Notes: generated from the letters alone by a model not told the origin. A DNA stretch of 64,000 nucleotides from Streptomyces sp. NBC_01431 (GCF_036231355.1 NZ_CP109496.1:5766001-5830000), one strand, 5' to 3'; positions 35,049 through 43,949 are shown, numbered from the stretch's first letter. A program made the numbers and translations.

Positions 35049-35200
35049 GGGTACGGTCTTTCGGTGCGGGCGGCCTGGGGCCGGGTCAGTGCGTGGAGCA
35101 CTTCCTGGCCGAGCCCGGTCGTGAGTGCTCGATCAGGGCTGGTCAGAGCCTGATCGGCAAGGAAGACGAAAGGACCAAGAATCGGGTTCATTTGGACTCG

Positions 35201-35240
35201 AAGGCAAATCGTGTGGCCTTGATCACCCTGAATTTGCCTT
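35201..35240. promoter_or_regulatory. Nine-base-pair inverted repeat upstream of PIG-L gene
   Basis: AAGGCAAAT (35201-35209) and ATTTGCCTT (35232-35240) are perfect arms, with centres 31 bp apart (three helical turns). They lie in the AT-rich part of the divergent region, consistent with an operator for a dimeric or tetrameric regulator. Confidence 0.4.
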
Positions 35241-35443
35241 ATATCGCCCCAAGTCGGGCATTGGGGGCGCGAACTGGGCGCGTTGGATGGTCGGTTCACG
35301 ACCCCGACACGGCCACCGGTCGCGATGTGTGATGCTGGTGTCACAGATGGTGGTCGTGTGTCGAGTGGCCGGACCGGACGCGCGGGCCGTCGGACACATC
35401 GCCCCCGCACCGCCTCGCCGGGTCCCCGGGCGCCCACTGCGGC

Positions 35444-35449
35444 TAGGCT
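35444..35449 (+). promoter_or_regulatory. Candidate -10 box for glnE
   Basis: TAGGCT, 81 nt before the glnE ATG. No good -35 hexamer is seen at the proper spacing. Confidence 0.3.
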
Positions 35450-35530
35450 CGGGATCCGGGGCTTGATCGGGCGGGCCGGTGCTGCCGGACCCGGCCCGGA
35501 GTGCGGGCGTACGAGGTGGGAGGCGGCCAG

Positions 35531-38500
35531 ATGACGGTGCCGGGGCGCAGGAGCAGTACCTTCACACGACTGCTGCGGCATGGCTTCACCGATCCCTCGG
35601 CCGCCGAGCGCCTCCTGGAGACCCCCGAGCTGTCGGCCGTACGGTCCGACCCGGTGCTCCTGGACGCCCTCGGCGCCACCGCCGACCCCGATCTGGCCCT
35701 CGCCGGGCTCGTCCGGGTCGTGGCGGCGGCCCAGGCACAGGACCCCGGCGAGCGGCAGGCGCTCCTGGACACCCTGGTCGCGGCGAAGCCGCTGCGGGAC
35801 CGGCTGCTCGGGGTGCTCGGTGCCTCCGAGGCGCTCGGCGACCACCTGGCCCGCCACCCCCTGGACTGGCATGCCCTGGTCACCTACGAGGCGGCGGACC
35901 TGCATCCCGGCGTCGCCGAGTTCGAACGGGGCCTCGCCGAGGCCGTCGACCCCGTGACGCTGCGGATCGCCTACCGGCGCTGCCTGCTCGCCATAGCGGC
36001 CCGTGACGTGTGCGGCACGACCGACATGGCGCAGACCGCCGCCGAACTGGCCGACCTCGCCACCGCCACGCTGCGTGCCGCGCTCGCCATCGCCCGCTCC
36101 GCCGCGCCCGCCGACGCCGCCCAGTGCCGGCTCGCGGTGATCGCCATGGGCAAGTGCGGGGGACACGAACTCAACTACGTCTCCGACGTCGACGTGATCT
36201 TCGTGGCGGAGCCCGCCGACGGGGCGGACGAGGGCAAGGCCCTGCAAGCTGCGACCCGGCTCGCCTCGCACCTCATGCGGATCTGCTCGGAGACCACGGT
36301 GGAGGGCGTGATCTGGCCGGTCGACGCCAACCTGCGCCCCGAGGGCCGCAACGGGCCGCTGGTGCGCACCCTGTCCAGCCATCTCGCGTACTACCAGCGG
36401 TGGGCCAAGACCTGGGAGTTCCAGGCGCTGCTCAAGGCGCGCCCGGTGGCGGGCGATGCGGAGCTCGGCCGGGAGTACGTCGAGGCCGTGTCACCCCTGG
36501 TGTGGATGGCGGCCGACCGCGACAACTTCGTCGGCGATGTGCAGAAGATGCGCCGCCGGGTGGTCGACAACATCCCCGCCGCCCAGGTCGAGCGCGAGCT
36601 CAAGCTCGGGCCCGGCGGGCTGCGCGATGTCGAATTCGCCGTCCAGCTACTCCAGTTGGTGCACGGACGCAGCGACGCGACGCTGCACAGCGCCACCACC
36701 CTTGACGCCCTCGCCGCCCTCGCCGCGGGCGGCTACGTGGGCCGGGCCGACGCCGCTCAGCTCGACGAGGCGTACCGCTTCCTGCGCGCCATGGAGCACC
36801 GCATCCAGCTCTACCGGCTGCGCCGTACCCACCTCGTACCGGAGGACGAGGCCGATCTGCGCAGGCTCGGACGGTCGCTCGGGCTGCGCACCGAGCCCGT
36901 GGCCAGTCTCAACAAGGAATGGAAGCGGCACGCCTCCGTGGTGCGGCGGCTGCACGAGAAGCTTTTCTACCGGCCCCTCCTGGACGCCGTCGCGCAGCTC
37001 GCACCGGGCGAGATCCGGCTCAGCGCCCGCGCCGCCGGGCACCGCCTCGAAGCGCTCGGCTACGCCGACCCGGCCGCGGCCCTGCGCCACCTGGAGGCCC
37101 TGTCCTCGGGCGTGAGCCGCAAGGCCGCCATCCAACGCACCCTGCTGCCCGTCCTGTTGGGCTGGTTCGCCGACTCCGCCGACCCCGACGCCGGGCTGCT
37201 CGGCTTCCGCAAGGTCTCCGACGCGCTCGGCAAGACCCCCTGGTACCTGCGGCTGCTGCGCGACGAGGGCGCCGCCGCCGAGAACCTGGCCCGGGTCCTC
37301 TCGGCCGGCCGGCTCGCCCCCGACCTGCTCCTGCGCGCCCCCGAGGCGGTGGCCATCCTCGGCGACCCCGGCGGGCTCGCACCGCGCGGCCGCGACCACC
37401 TGGAGCAGGAAGTACTGGCCGCGGTGGGCCGGGCGGAGACCGCCGAGGGCGCGGTCGCGGCGGCCCGCGGGGTGCGCCGCCGCGAACTGTTCCGCACCGC
37501 CGCCGGCGACCTCATCGGCTCGTACGGGACCGAGGACAGGCCGGCCGAACAGGACCCGGGCGCCCTCGTCGACCGGGTCGGCAACGCGGTCACCGACCTG
37601 AACGCGGCCACCATCGCGGGCGCCCTGCGCGCGGCCGTACGGGCCGAGTGGGGCGACACCCTGCCCACCCGGTTCGCGGTCATCGGCATGGGCCGCTTCG
37701 GCGGCCACGAACTCGGCTACGGCTCCGACGCGGACGTCCTGTTCGTGCACGAGCCCCGCGAGGGCGTGGCTGAAGAGGAGGCCTCGCGGGCCGCCGCCAA
37801 GGTCGTGGCCGAGATGCGCCGGCTCCTCCAACTCCCCACCACCGACCCGCCGTTGCTCATCGACGCCGATCTGCGCCCGGAGGGCAAGTCCGGCCCGCTG
37901 GCGCGCACGCTCAAGTCGTACGAGGCGTACTACCGCCGCTGGTCGCTGGTCTGGGAGAGCCAGGCGCTGCTGCGGGCCGAGGTGATGGCGGGCGACGCGG
38001 ACCTCGGGGTCCGGTTCACCGAGCTGATCGACCCGCTGCGGTATCCGGTGGAGGGGATCGGCGACGACGCGGTGCGCGAGATCCGCCGGCTCAAGGCCCG
38101 GATGGAGTCCGAACGCATGCCGCGCGGGGCCGACCCCACGCTGCACACCAAGCTCGGGCGCGGCGGCCTGTCCGACGTCGAGTGGACGGTCCAGCTCATG
38201 CAGATGCGGCACGGCTGGGAGATCCCGGGCCTGCGCACCACCCGGACCCGGGAAGCGCTGGCCGCGGCGCACGCGGCCGGGCTCATCGACACCGAGGACG
38301 CCTCGATACTGGACGAGGCGTGGGTGCTGGCGACACGGGTGCGCAACGGGGTCATGCTGGTGCGCGGGCGGGCCGGGGACACGTTCCCCTCCGACGGGCG
38401 GGAGCTCGCCGCGGTGGGGCGTTACCTGGGGTACGAGCCGGGGCACGTGGGGGACATGCTGGAGGACTACCGGCGCCTTACGCGGCGGGCGCGGGGGGTC

Positions 38501-38533
38501 GTGGAGGAGCTGTTCTACGGGGCGCACCTGTAG
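35531..38533 (+). CDS. glnE: Bifunctional glutamine synthetase adenylyltransferase/adenylyl-removing enzyme
   Basis: Controls glutamine synthetase I by attaching AMP to a tyrosine under nitrogen excess and removing it under nitrogen limitation. The 1000-residue product has the two homologous nucleotidyltransferase halves: the N-terminal adenylyl-removing domain with GMGKCGGHELNYVSDVDVIFV-like motif near residue 206, and the C-terminal adenylylating domain with GMGRFGGHELGYGSDADVLFV-like motif near residue 719, each supplying the Asp pair for metal. Each is followed by helical domains (GPGGLRDVEF; GRGGLSDVEW). GGAGG lies 7 nt before the ATG. It stands alone; the glnA target is not in the window. 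Confidence 0.95.
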   Translation: MTVPGRRSSTFTRLLRHGFTDPSAAERLLETPELSAVRSDPVLLDALGATADPDLALAGLVRVVAAAQAQDPGERQALLDTLVAAKPLRDRLLGVLGASEALGDHLARHPLDWHALVTYEAADLHPGVAEFERGLAEAVDPVTLRIAYRRCLLAIAARDVCGTTDMAQTAAELADLATATLRAALAIARSAAPADAAQCRLAVIAMGKCGGHELNYVSDVDVIFVAEPADGADEGKALQAATRLASHLMRICSETTVEGVIWPVDANLRPEGRNGPLVRTLSSHLAYYQRWAKTWEFQALLKARPVAGDAELGREYVEAVSPLVWMAADRDNFVGDVQKMRRRVVDNIPAAQVERELKLGPGGLRDVEFAVQLLQLVHGRSDATLHSATTLDALAALAAGGYVGRADAAQLDEAYRFLRAMEHRIQLYRLRRTHLVPEDEADLRRLGRSLGLRTEPVASLNKEWKRHASVVRRLHEKLFYRPLLDAVAQLAPGEIRLSARAAGHRLEALGYADPAAALRHLEALSSGVSRKAAIQRTLLPVLLGWFADSADPDAGLLGFRKVSDALGKTPWYLRLLRDEGAAAENLARVLSAGRLAPDLLLRAPEAVAILGDPGGLAPRGRDHLEQEVLAAVGRAETAEGAVAAARGVRRRELFRTAAGDLIGSYGTEDRPAEQDPGALVDRVGNAVTDLNAATIAGALRAAVRAEWGDTLPTRFAVIGMGRFGGHELGYGSDADVLFVHEPREGVAEEEASRAAAKVVAEMRRLLQLPTTDPPLLIDADLRPEGKSGPLARTLKSYEAYYRRWSLVWESQALLRAEVMAGDADLGVRFTELIDPLRYPVEGIGDDAVREIRRLKARMESERMPRGADPTLHTKLGRGGLSDVEWTVQLMQMRHGWEIPGLRTTRTREALAAAHAAGLIDTEDASILDEAWVLATRVRNGVMLVRGRAGDTFPSDGRELAAVGRYLGYEPGHVGDMLEDYRRLTRRARGVVEELFYGAHL

Positions 38534-38575
38534 CGTGCGGCGGGGTTGCCGGAGACTTCGTCCCCGGGCCCGTGG

Positions 38576-38676
38576 TCCTCGAAGGCCGGACGGGTTGGGT
38601 TTCGGCGCACGCCGTCCTCAAGCGCCGGAGGGGCTGGGTGTTGGCGCACGCCGTCCTCAAGCGCCGGACGGGCTGG
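38576..38676. repeat. Three copies of a 39-bp interspersed repeat
   Basis: Copies begin at 38576, 38615 and 38654 with exact 39-bp period; each carries the core TCCTCAAGCGCCGGACGGGC-like sequence (first copy more diverged) followed by TTGGCGCACGCCG. A partial inverted core (GGCGCTTGA) lies at 38692-38700. From memory this is a common Streptomyces intergenic motif. Copy 3 encodes the last codons of the PAP2 gene. Confidence 0.85.
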
Positions 38677-39568
38677 AATTCTCTGCCGGGCGGCGCTTGA
38701 AGACGAAGACCGGCCGCTTCGCACCCACCACTTGCGGCAGTTCGTGCGGGAGGCTGCCGTACCAGGTGCGGGAGACGAGGAAGCCGAAGGTCAGGCAGAG
38801 CAGGCCGCCCACCGCGTCCAGCCAGAAGTGGTTCGCCGTGGAGACGATCACGATCAGGGTGGCCGCAGGGTACAGCAGGCCCAGGATCCTCGCCCAGGGC
38901 GCGGACGCGAGCGCGAAGATCGTCAGGCCGCACCAGGTCGACCACCCGATGTGCATCGACGGCATGGCCGCGTACTGGTTCGACATGTTCTTCAGGTCGC
39001 CCGAGGCCATCGAGCCCCAGGTGTGGTGCACCAGCACCGTGTCGATGAAGTGGCCGCCGTTCATCAGCCGGGGCGGCGCCAGCGGAAAGAAGTAGTAGCC
39101 GACCAGAGCCACGCCCGTCGTCGCGAAGAGCGCGAGGCGGGAGGCCGCGTAACGGCCCGGATGACTACGGAACAACCACACCAGGACACCGATGGTGATG
39201 ATGAAGTGCAGTGTCGCGTAGTAGTAGTTCATGCCGATGATGAACCATGTCACCGAATCCACGGCGTGGTTGATCGACTGCTCCACCGCGATGCCGAGAT
39301 GGTGCTCGGCGCTCCAGATCCAGTCGGCGTTCTTGAGCGCCTGCGCCTTCTGTTCGGGCACCGCGTTGCGGATCAGCGAGTACACCCAGTAACTCACCGC
39401 GATGAGCAGCACTTCGAACCGGATCCGTGGGCGGCGCGGCAGGCGCAGTCCACGCAACCGGGCCGAAAGTCCCGTTCGTACCGGTTCGGTGGCGGTGGGT
39501 GAGGCCGACGGCTCGTTCGGTGGAGCGGCCGTCCGGCCTTCCAGAGTCTTCACGGTCATTTCACCCAT
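38657..39568 (-). CDS. PAP2-superfamily membrane phosphatase
   Basis: An integral membrane protein of about 303 residues (from the chosen start) with six hydrophobic segments. The phosphatase fold is shown by AAMPSMHIGWST (motif 2, SxxxH) and TANHFWLDAVGG (motif 3, HxxxD-like); motif 1 is degenerate and lacks the usual KxxxxxxRP, which is replaced by PLAPPRLMNGG. This arrangement is typical of inositol-phosphoceramide/aureobasidin-type PAP2 proteins of actinomycetes that act on lipid phosphates or glycolipids. The C-terminal tail (RRPAENSSPSGA) is encoded by an interspersed repeat. The start is uncertain: ATGs at 39568 and 39559 are both possible and ribosome sites are poor. Confidence 0.8.
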   Translation of the reverse strand: MGEMTVKTLEGRTAAPPNEPSASPTATEPVRTGLSARLRGLRLPRRPRIRFEVLLIAVSYWVYSLIRNAVPEQKAQALKNADWIWSAEHHLGIAVEQSINHAVDSVTWFIIGMNYYYATLHFIITIGVLVWLFRSHPGRYAASRLALFATTGVALVGYYFFPLAPPRLMNGGHFIDTVLVHHTWGSMASGDLKNMSNQYAAMPSMHIGWSTWCGLTIFALASAPWARILGLLYPAATLIVIVSTANHFWLDAVGGLLCLTFGFLVSRTWYGSLPHELPQVVGAKRPVFVFKRRPAENSSPSGA

Positions 39569-39670
39569 AGGGAGAGAGTCTGCCAGATGCACATACCCCC
39601 CGCCGATCATCCTCCGGTCGGGTTCGGTCCGCACCTGATACTCCCTGGGGACGAGATTTCCCGACTGACG

Positions 39671-40699
39671 TCAGGGTCGGCTTAGGGGTTTCGCACCGGA
39701 GGTTGAACCCCGTACCACCAGCTCGGGCATGAACACGAACTCGCTGTGCGGGGCCGGAGTGCCCCCGATCTCCTCCAGCAGGGCGCGGACCGCCGCCTGT
39801 CCCATCGCCGTCACCGGCTTGCGGATGGTGGTCAGCGGTGGATCGGTGAACGCTATCAGCGGAGAGTCGTCGAAGCCCACCACAGAGACATCACCGGGCA
39901 CTTCGAGGCCCGCCTGGCGCGCGGCCCTGATCGCGCCGAGCGCCATCATGTCGCTGGCGCAGACCACCGCGGTGCAGCCCTGCGCGATCAGCGCGGAAGC
40001 GGCCGCCTGGCCGCCCTCCAGTGTGTACAGCGAGTGCTGGATCAGGCCTTCGGCCTCGTCCGCCGTCAGACCGAGCCGGTCCTGCATCCCGGCCGTGAAG
40101 CCCTCGATCTTGCGCAGTACCGGCACGAACCGCTTGGGGCCGACCGCGAGGCCGATCCTGGTGTGGCCGAGCGCGGCGAGGTGGGTGACCGCCAGCCGCA
40201 TCGCGGCCCGGTCGTCGGGGGAGATGAACGGCGCCCGCACCTTCGGCGAGAAACCGTCCACCAGCACGTACGGAACGCCCTGGGCGCGCAGCTGCTCGTA
40301 GCGCTCCATGTCGGCGGTGGTGTCGGCGTGCAGCCCGGAGACAAAGATGATCCCGGAGACGCCCCGGTCCACCAGCATCTCGGTGAGCTCGTCCTCGGTG
40401 GATCCGCCGGGTGTCTGGGTGGCGAGCACCGGGGTGTATCCCTGCCGGGTCAGCGACTGGCCGATGACCTGGGCGAGGGCCGGGAAGATCGGGTTTTCCA
40501 GTTCCGGAGTTATCAGGCCGACGAGCCCCGCGCTGCGGCGGCGCAGCCGTACCGGTCGTTCGTAGCCCAGCACGTCGAGTGCGGCGAGCACGGATTCGCG
40601 GGTGCCGGCGGCCACACCGGGCTTGCCGTTGAGCACGCGGCTGACTGTGGCTTCGCTGACCCCCGCCTGGGCTGCGATGTCGGCTAGCCGTGCGGTCAC
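39671..40699 (-). CDS. malR: LacI-family maltose regulon repressor
   Basis: A 342-residue repressor of the maltodextrin genes. Residues about 3-25 form the LacI helix-turn-helix, LADIAAQAGVSEATVSRVLNGKPGV, with hinge residues after it, followed by the periplasmic-binding-protein-like sensor domain (GLVGLITPELENPIF, then DMMALGAIRAARQAG and VVGFDDSPL). Start is GTG at 40699, 25 nt after the stop of the upstream aglA, so they form one transcript. By family and context it binds CTTGCAG-type dyads (42410, 42530, 50893, 50988) and is released by maltodextrins. A second, closely similar LacI gene lies at 47556. Confidence 0.88.
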   Translation of the reverse strand: MTARLADIAAQAGVSEATVSRVLNGKPGVAAGTRESVLAALDVLGYERPVRLRRRSAGLVGLITPELENPIFPALAQVIGQSLTRQGYTPVLATQTPGGSTEDELTEMLVDRGVSGIIFVSGLHADTTADMERYEQLRAQGVPYVLVDGFSPKVRAPFISPDDRAAMRLAVTHLAALGHTRIGLAVGPKRFVPVLRKIEGFTAGMQDRLGLTADEAEGLIQHSLYTLEGGQAAASALIAQGCTAVVCASDMMALGAIRAARQAGLEVPGDVSVVGFDDSPLIAFTDPPLTTIRKPVTAMGQAAVRALLEEIGGTPAPHSEFVFMPELVVRGSTSGAKPLSRP

Positions 40700-40724
40700 G
40701 GGATGGGACTGTACCGGTCGCACG

Positions 40725-42329
40725 TCAGATTGCCCACCAGACGGCGGATTCGGCGGGCAGCAGGGCGTTCGTGTCGTCATACTCGACGGCGCCGGTGGTG
40801 AGCAACGGCTTTCCCGGGAGCGGGAGTTGGACGGCGCGGTCCAGGGTGTTGAGGGTGCAGACGAAGCCGGGGCGGGTAAAGGAGAGCACCCCCTTCGGTG
40901 CCGCGAGCCAGCTCATCGTGCCGTCGCCGAGGCCCGGCAGTTCGCGGCGCAGGGCGAGCGCCGCGCGGTAGAGCTCAAGGGTGGAGTGCGGGTCGCCCGA
41001 CTGGGAGGCGGCCGAGAGAGCGCGCCAGGATTCGGGCTGCGGCAGCCAGGACGCACCGCTGCCGAATCCGTACGAAGGGCCGTCGGTGGTCCACGGGATC
41101 GGGACGCGGCAGCCGTCGCGGAAGCCGTCCTGCCCGGCGGCCCGGTAGAAGGCCGGGTCCTGGCGCACCTCGTCGGGCAGGTCGGTGACCTCCGGCAGGC
41201 CGAGCTCCTCGCCCTGGTAGAGGTAGGCGGAGCCGGGCAGCGCCAGCGTGAACAGGGTCGCCGCACGGGCCCGGCGCAGACCCCGCTCGCCGCCGCCGTA
41301 TCGGGTCACATGGCGTACGACATCGTGGTTGGAGAGCACCCAGGTGGTGGGCGCGCCGACGGCGCCGGCCGCGGCGAGCGAGGCGTCGACCGTGGCGCGC
41401 ATCTCCTCGGCGTCCCAACGGCACGTCAGGAACTGGAAGTTGAAGGCCTGGTGCAGTTCGTCGGGGCGTACGTACAGGGCGAGGCGCTCGGGCGAGGGGG
41501 CCCAGGCCTCGGCGACGGCGATGCGTTCGCCCGGGTAGGAGTCGAGCAGCCGGCGCCAGGCGCGGTGGATCTCATGCACGCCGTCCTGGTCGAAGAAGGG
41601 GAGCACCTGGCTGCCGATGAGCTTGGCCTGCTCGCTCGCGCCGATGTCGGGCAGGCCCGCCGCCTTGACCATGCCGTGGGCGACGTCGATGCGGAAGCCG
41701 TCGACGCCGAGGTCCAGCCAGAAGCGGAGCACCGATTCGAACTCGGTGCGCACCGCGGGGTGGTCCCAGTCGAGGTCGGGCTGCTCGGGGGCGAACAGAT
41801 GCAGGTACCAGTCGCCGTCGGGGGCCCGCGTCCAGGCGGGCCCGCCGAACACGGACTCCCAGTCGTTGGGCGGGAGTTGACCGTCCTCGCCCTTGCCGGG
41901 GCGGAAGTGGTAGTGCGCGCGCTCGGGGCCGCCGGCCAGCGCCGCGCGGAACCAGGCGTGCTGGTCGGAGGTGTGATTGGGGACGATGTCGACGATGACG
42001 CGCAGCCCGAGCCGGTGGGCCTCGCGCACCAGGTCGTCGGCGTCGGGCAGCGACCCGAAGAGCGGGTCCACGGTCCGGTAGTCCGCCACGTCGTAGCCGC
42101 CGTCGGCCTGCGGGGAGGCGTAGAAGGGGGTGAGCCAGACCGCGTCCGCGCCCAGCTCCTTCAGGTGGGGCAGCCGGGCCCGGATGCCGGGCAGGTCACC
42201 GATGCCGTCGCCGTCACTGTCCGCGAAGGAGCGCACGTACACCTGGTAGATCACGGCGTCGCGCCACCAGCCGGTCCGGGGGCCGGTGTGCCCCTGCTCG
42301 GGGGCCGTCGTCGTCAGCTCCTGCGTCAT
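40725..42329 (-). CDS. aglA: Intracellular alpha-glucosidase (GH13), left copy
   Basis: A 534-residue cytoplasmic GH13 enzyme, no signal peptide, expected to release glucose from maltose and maltodextrins. Conserved regions: AVIYQVYVRSFADSDGDGIGDL at the N-terminus, region I DIVPNHTSDQH, region II GFRIDVAHG with the nucleophile Asp, region III AVAEAW with the acid/base Glu, and region IV VLSNHDVVRH with the stabilising Asp. The start ATG is at 42329; AGAGGGA lies 6 nt upstream, and the further in-frame upstream codons run through the operator region. It is divergent from malE and cotranscribed with malR. Paralogous to the gene at 45916. Confidence 0.87.
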   Translation of the reverse strand: MTQELTTTAPEQGHTGPRTGWWRDAVIYQVYVRSFADSDGDGIGDLPGIRARLPHLKELGADAVWLTPFYASPQADGGYDVADYRTVDPLFGSLPDADDLVREAHRLGLRVIVDIVPNHTSDQHAWFRAALAGGPERAHYHFRPGKGEDGQLPPNDWESVFGGPAWTRAPDGDWYLHLFAPEQPDLDWDHPAVRTEFESVLRFWLDLGVDGFRIDVAHGMVKAAGLPDIGASEQAKLIGSQVLPFFDQDGVHEIHRAWRRLLDSYPGERIAVAEAWAPSPERLALYVRPDELHQAFNFQFLTCRWDAEEMRATVDASLAAAGAVGAPTTWVLSNHDVVRHVTRYGGGERGLRRARAATLFTLALPGSAYLYQGEELGLPEVTDLPDEVRQDPAFYRAAGQDGFRDGCRVPIPWTTDGPSYGFGSGASWLPQPESWRALSAASQSGDPHSTLELYRAALALRRELPGLGDGTMSWLAAPKGVLSFTRPGFVCTLNTLDRAVQLPLPGKPLLTTGAVEYDDTNALLPAESAVWWAI

Positions 42330-42409
42330 GTGCGGTCCCTCTCGAAAGCCTGCAACCCCTGCGATCGCGCCTACGGGATCAACGCCGATGGCCTCCGAAA
42401 GTAACAGGT

Positions 42410-42436
42410 CTGCAAGGAATTGCGGAAGCCTTGCAG
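42410..42436. promoter_or_regulatory. CTTGCAG-type MalR operator 1
   Basis: CTGCAAG (42410-42416) and CTTGCAG (42430-42436) face each other; inside them GCAA-GGAA-TTGC (42412-42423) is a further dyad. It lies closer to the aglA side. Confidence 0.6.
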
Positions 42437-42529
42437 GGGTGTGCCAGGCGGCTATGGACCAGTCGTACCGCCTTTGACAAGGCGCACAACGGCAACCGTG
42501 CGGACACGCTGACGTAACGATCACCCGGG

Positions 42530-42550
42530 CTTGCAGAAATTCTCCGCAAG
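42530..42550. promoter_or_regulatory. CTTGCAG-type MalR operator 2
   Basis: CTTGCAG (42530-42536) and GCAAG (42546-42550) form a dyad with half-site centres about 16 bp apart, just downstream of the possible malE -10 box at 42515. Confidence 0.6.
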
Positions 42551-42631
42551 GTCTTTCGGACTCCTTTCATCCTTGTTACGTTCCTGGCGATCCGGCGCCG
42601 TGATGGAACGGCACCCAGTGAAGGAGTTCAC

Positions 42632-43906
42632 ATGCGACGTGGCATAGCGGCCACCGCTCTCGCCGCGAGCCTCGCGCTCGCGGCGACGGCCTGTGGTGGC
42701 GGCGACAGTGACGGCGGCAAGGCGGACGGCCCCGTCACCATCACCTGGTGGGACACCTCGAACGCGACCAACGAGGCACCCACGTACCAGGCGCTGGTCA
42801 CGGAGTTCGAGAAGGCGAACCCGACGATCAAGGTGAAGTACGTCAACGTTCCCTTCGACCAGGCGCAGAACAAGTTCGACACCGCCGCCGGCGCCAAGGG
42901 TGCCCCGGACGTGCTGCGCGCCGAGGTCGGCTGGACGCCCGCCTTCGCGAAGAAGGGGTACTTCCTTCCCCTTGACGGCACCGAGGCCCTCGCCGACCAG
43001 GCCAAGTTCCAGCCCAACCTGATCAAGCAGGCCCAGTACCAGGGCAAGACCTACGGCGCTCCGCTGGTCACCGACACCCTCGCCTTCGTCTACAACAAGG
43101 CCCTGTTCGCCAAGGCCGGCATCGCCAAGGCCCCCGCCACCTGGGACGAGCTGAAGGCGGACGCCGCCCTCGTCAAGGAGAAGGCGGGCGTCGACGGCTA
43201 CTGGGGTTCCACCGCCGGGTACTACGCGCAGCCGTTCCTGTACGGCGAGGGCACCGACACCGTGGACACCGCGAGCAAGAAGGTGACCATCGCAAGTGCC
43301 CCCGCCGTCAAGGGACTTGAGACCTGGAAGGGCCTGTTCGACGGTCCGGGCCTGCACAAGGCGGACGTCACCGCCGACGCGTACGCCCACATCCAGGACG
43401 CGTTCGTGAACGGCAAGGTCGCCGCGATCATCCAGGGCCCGTGGGAGATCACCAACTTCTACAAGGGCGCCGCGTTCAAGGACAAGGCCAACCTCGGCAT
43501 CGCCACCGTCCCGGCGGGCTCCGCGGGCAAGGCGGGCGCCCCCACCGGCGGCCACAACCTGTCCGTGTACGCGGGCTCCGACAAGGCGCACGCGGCCGCC
43601 GCGCTGAAGTTCGTGAACTTCATGACCTCGGCCAAGAGCCAGGAGACCATCGCGCTCAAGAACTCCACGCTGCCCACCCGCGAGGACGCTTACAGCGCGC
43701 AGGTCAAGGCCGACCCGGGCATCGCCGGCTACCAGGGCGTCCTGGCCGCCGCCCAGCCGCGGCCCGAGCTGCCCGAGTACAGCTCGCTGTGGACCCCGAT
43801 GGACACCACCCTGCCGAAGGTCGCGGACGGCAAGGAGCCCGTCGCCGACGCCACCAAGAGCCTTGAGCAGGACATGGCCAAGCTGGTTCCCGACTTCACC
43901 AAGTGA
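42632..43906 (+). CDS. malE: Maltodextrin ABC transporter substrate-binding lipoprotein
   Basis: A 424-residue extracellular solute-binding protein anchored to the outer face of the membrane. A signal peptide ends in the lipobox LAATAC at residues 18-23, so the Cys becomes lipidated. The mature part is a family 1 solute-binding fold (ITWWDTSNATNEAPTY, IKVKYVNVPFDQAQ, and SLYTGS-like GPWEITNFYKG). It captures maltose and maltodextrins produced by the secreted amylase and pullulanase. AAGGAG lies 6 nt before the ATG. A strong hairpin follows the stop, separating it from malF. Confidence 0.92.
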   Translation: MRRGIAATALAASLALAATACGGGDSDGGKADGPVTITWWDTSNATNEAPTYQALVTEFEKANPTIKVKYVNVPFDQAQNKFDTAAGAKGAPDVLRAEVGWTPAFAKKGYFLPLDGTEALADQAKFQPNLIKQAQYQGKTYGAPLVTDTLAFVYNKALFAKAGIAKAPATWDELKADAALVKEKAGVDGYWGSTAGYYAQPFLYGEGTDTVDTASKKVTIASAPAVKGLETWKGLFDGPGLHKADVTADAYAHIQDAFVNGKVAAIIQGPWEITNFYKGAAFKDKANLGIATVPAGSAGKAGAPTGGHNLSVYAGSDKAHAAAALKFVNFMTSAKSQETIALKNSTLPTREDAYSAQVKADPGIAGYQGVLAAAQPRPELPEYSSLWTPMDTTLPKVADGKEPVADATKSLEQDMAKLVPDFTK

Positions 43907-43913
43907 GCCCCGC

Positions 43914-43949
43914 CGCCGGGCCGTTCCCCCTCGGGGACGGCCCGGCGGT
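43914..43949 (+). terminator. Intercistronic hairpin between malE and malF
   Basis: CCGCCGGGCCGTTCCCC (43914-43930) pairs with GGGGACGGCCCGGCGG (43934-43949) with one bulged T and a 3-nt loop. It likely lowers read-through or protects the malE mRNA end, giving excess binding protein over permease. Confidence 0.65.

Larger units (their letters stand above)
35049..35530. other. Intergenic region between PIG-L and glnE genes
   Basis: 482 nt without a convincing gene. It holds a relatively A/T-rich tract (about 35165-35250) with a 9-bp inverted repeat, which likely contains the PIG-L promoter, and a TAGGCT box at 35444 that probably belongs to glnE. Confidence 0.6.
42330..42631. promoter_or_regulatory. 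Divergent aglA / malE promoter region
   Basis: 302 nt containing promoters for the left aglA-malR operon and for malEFG-aglA'-lacI. It has two CTTGCAG dyads (42410-42436 and 42530-42550). A TTGACA at 42474 has no -10 partner at normal spacing; TAACGA at 42515 is a possible malE -10. Confidence 0.6.

Noticed and set aside
42474..42479. TTGACA as the malE -35 box
   Set aside because: No TAnnnT-like hexamer lies at 16-19 nt; the next candidate, TAACGA at 42515, is too far away.
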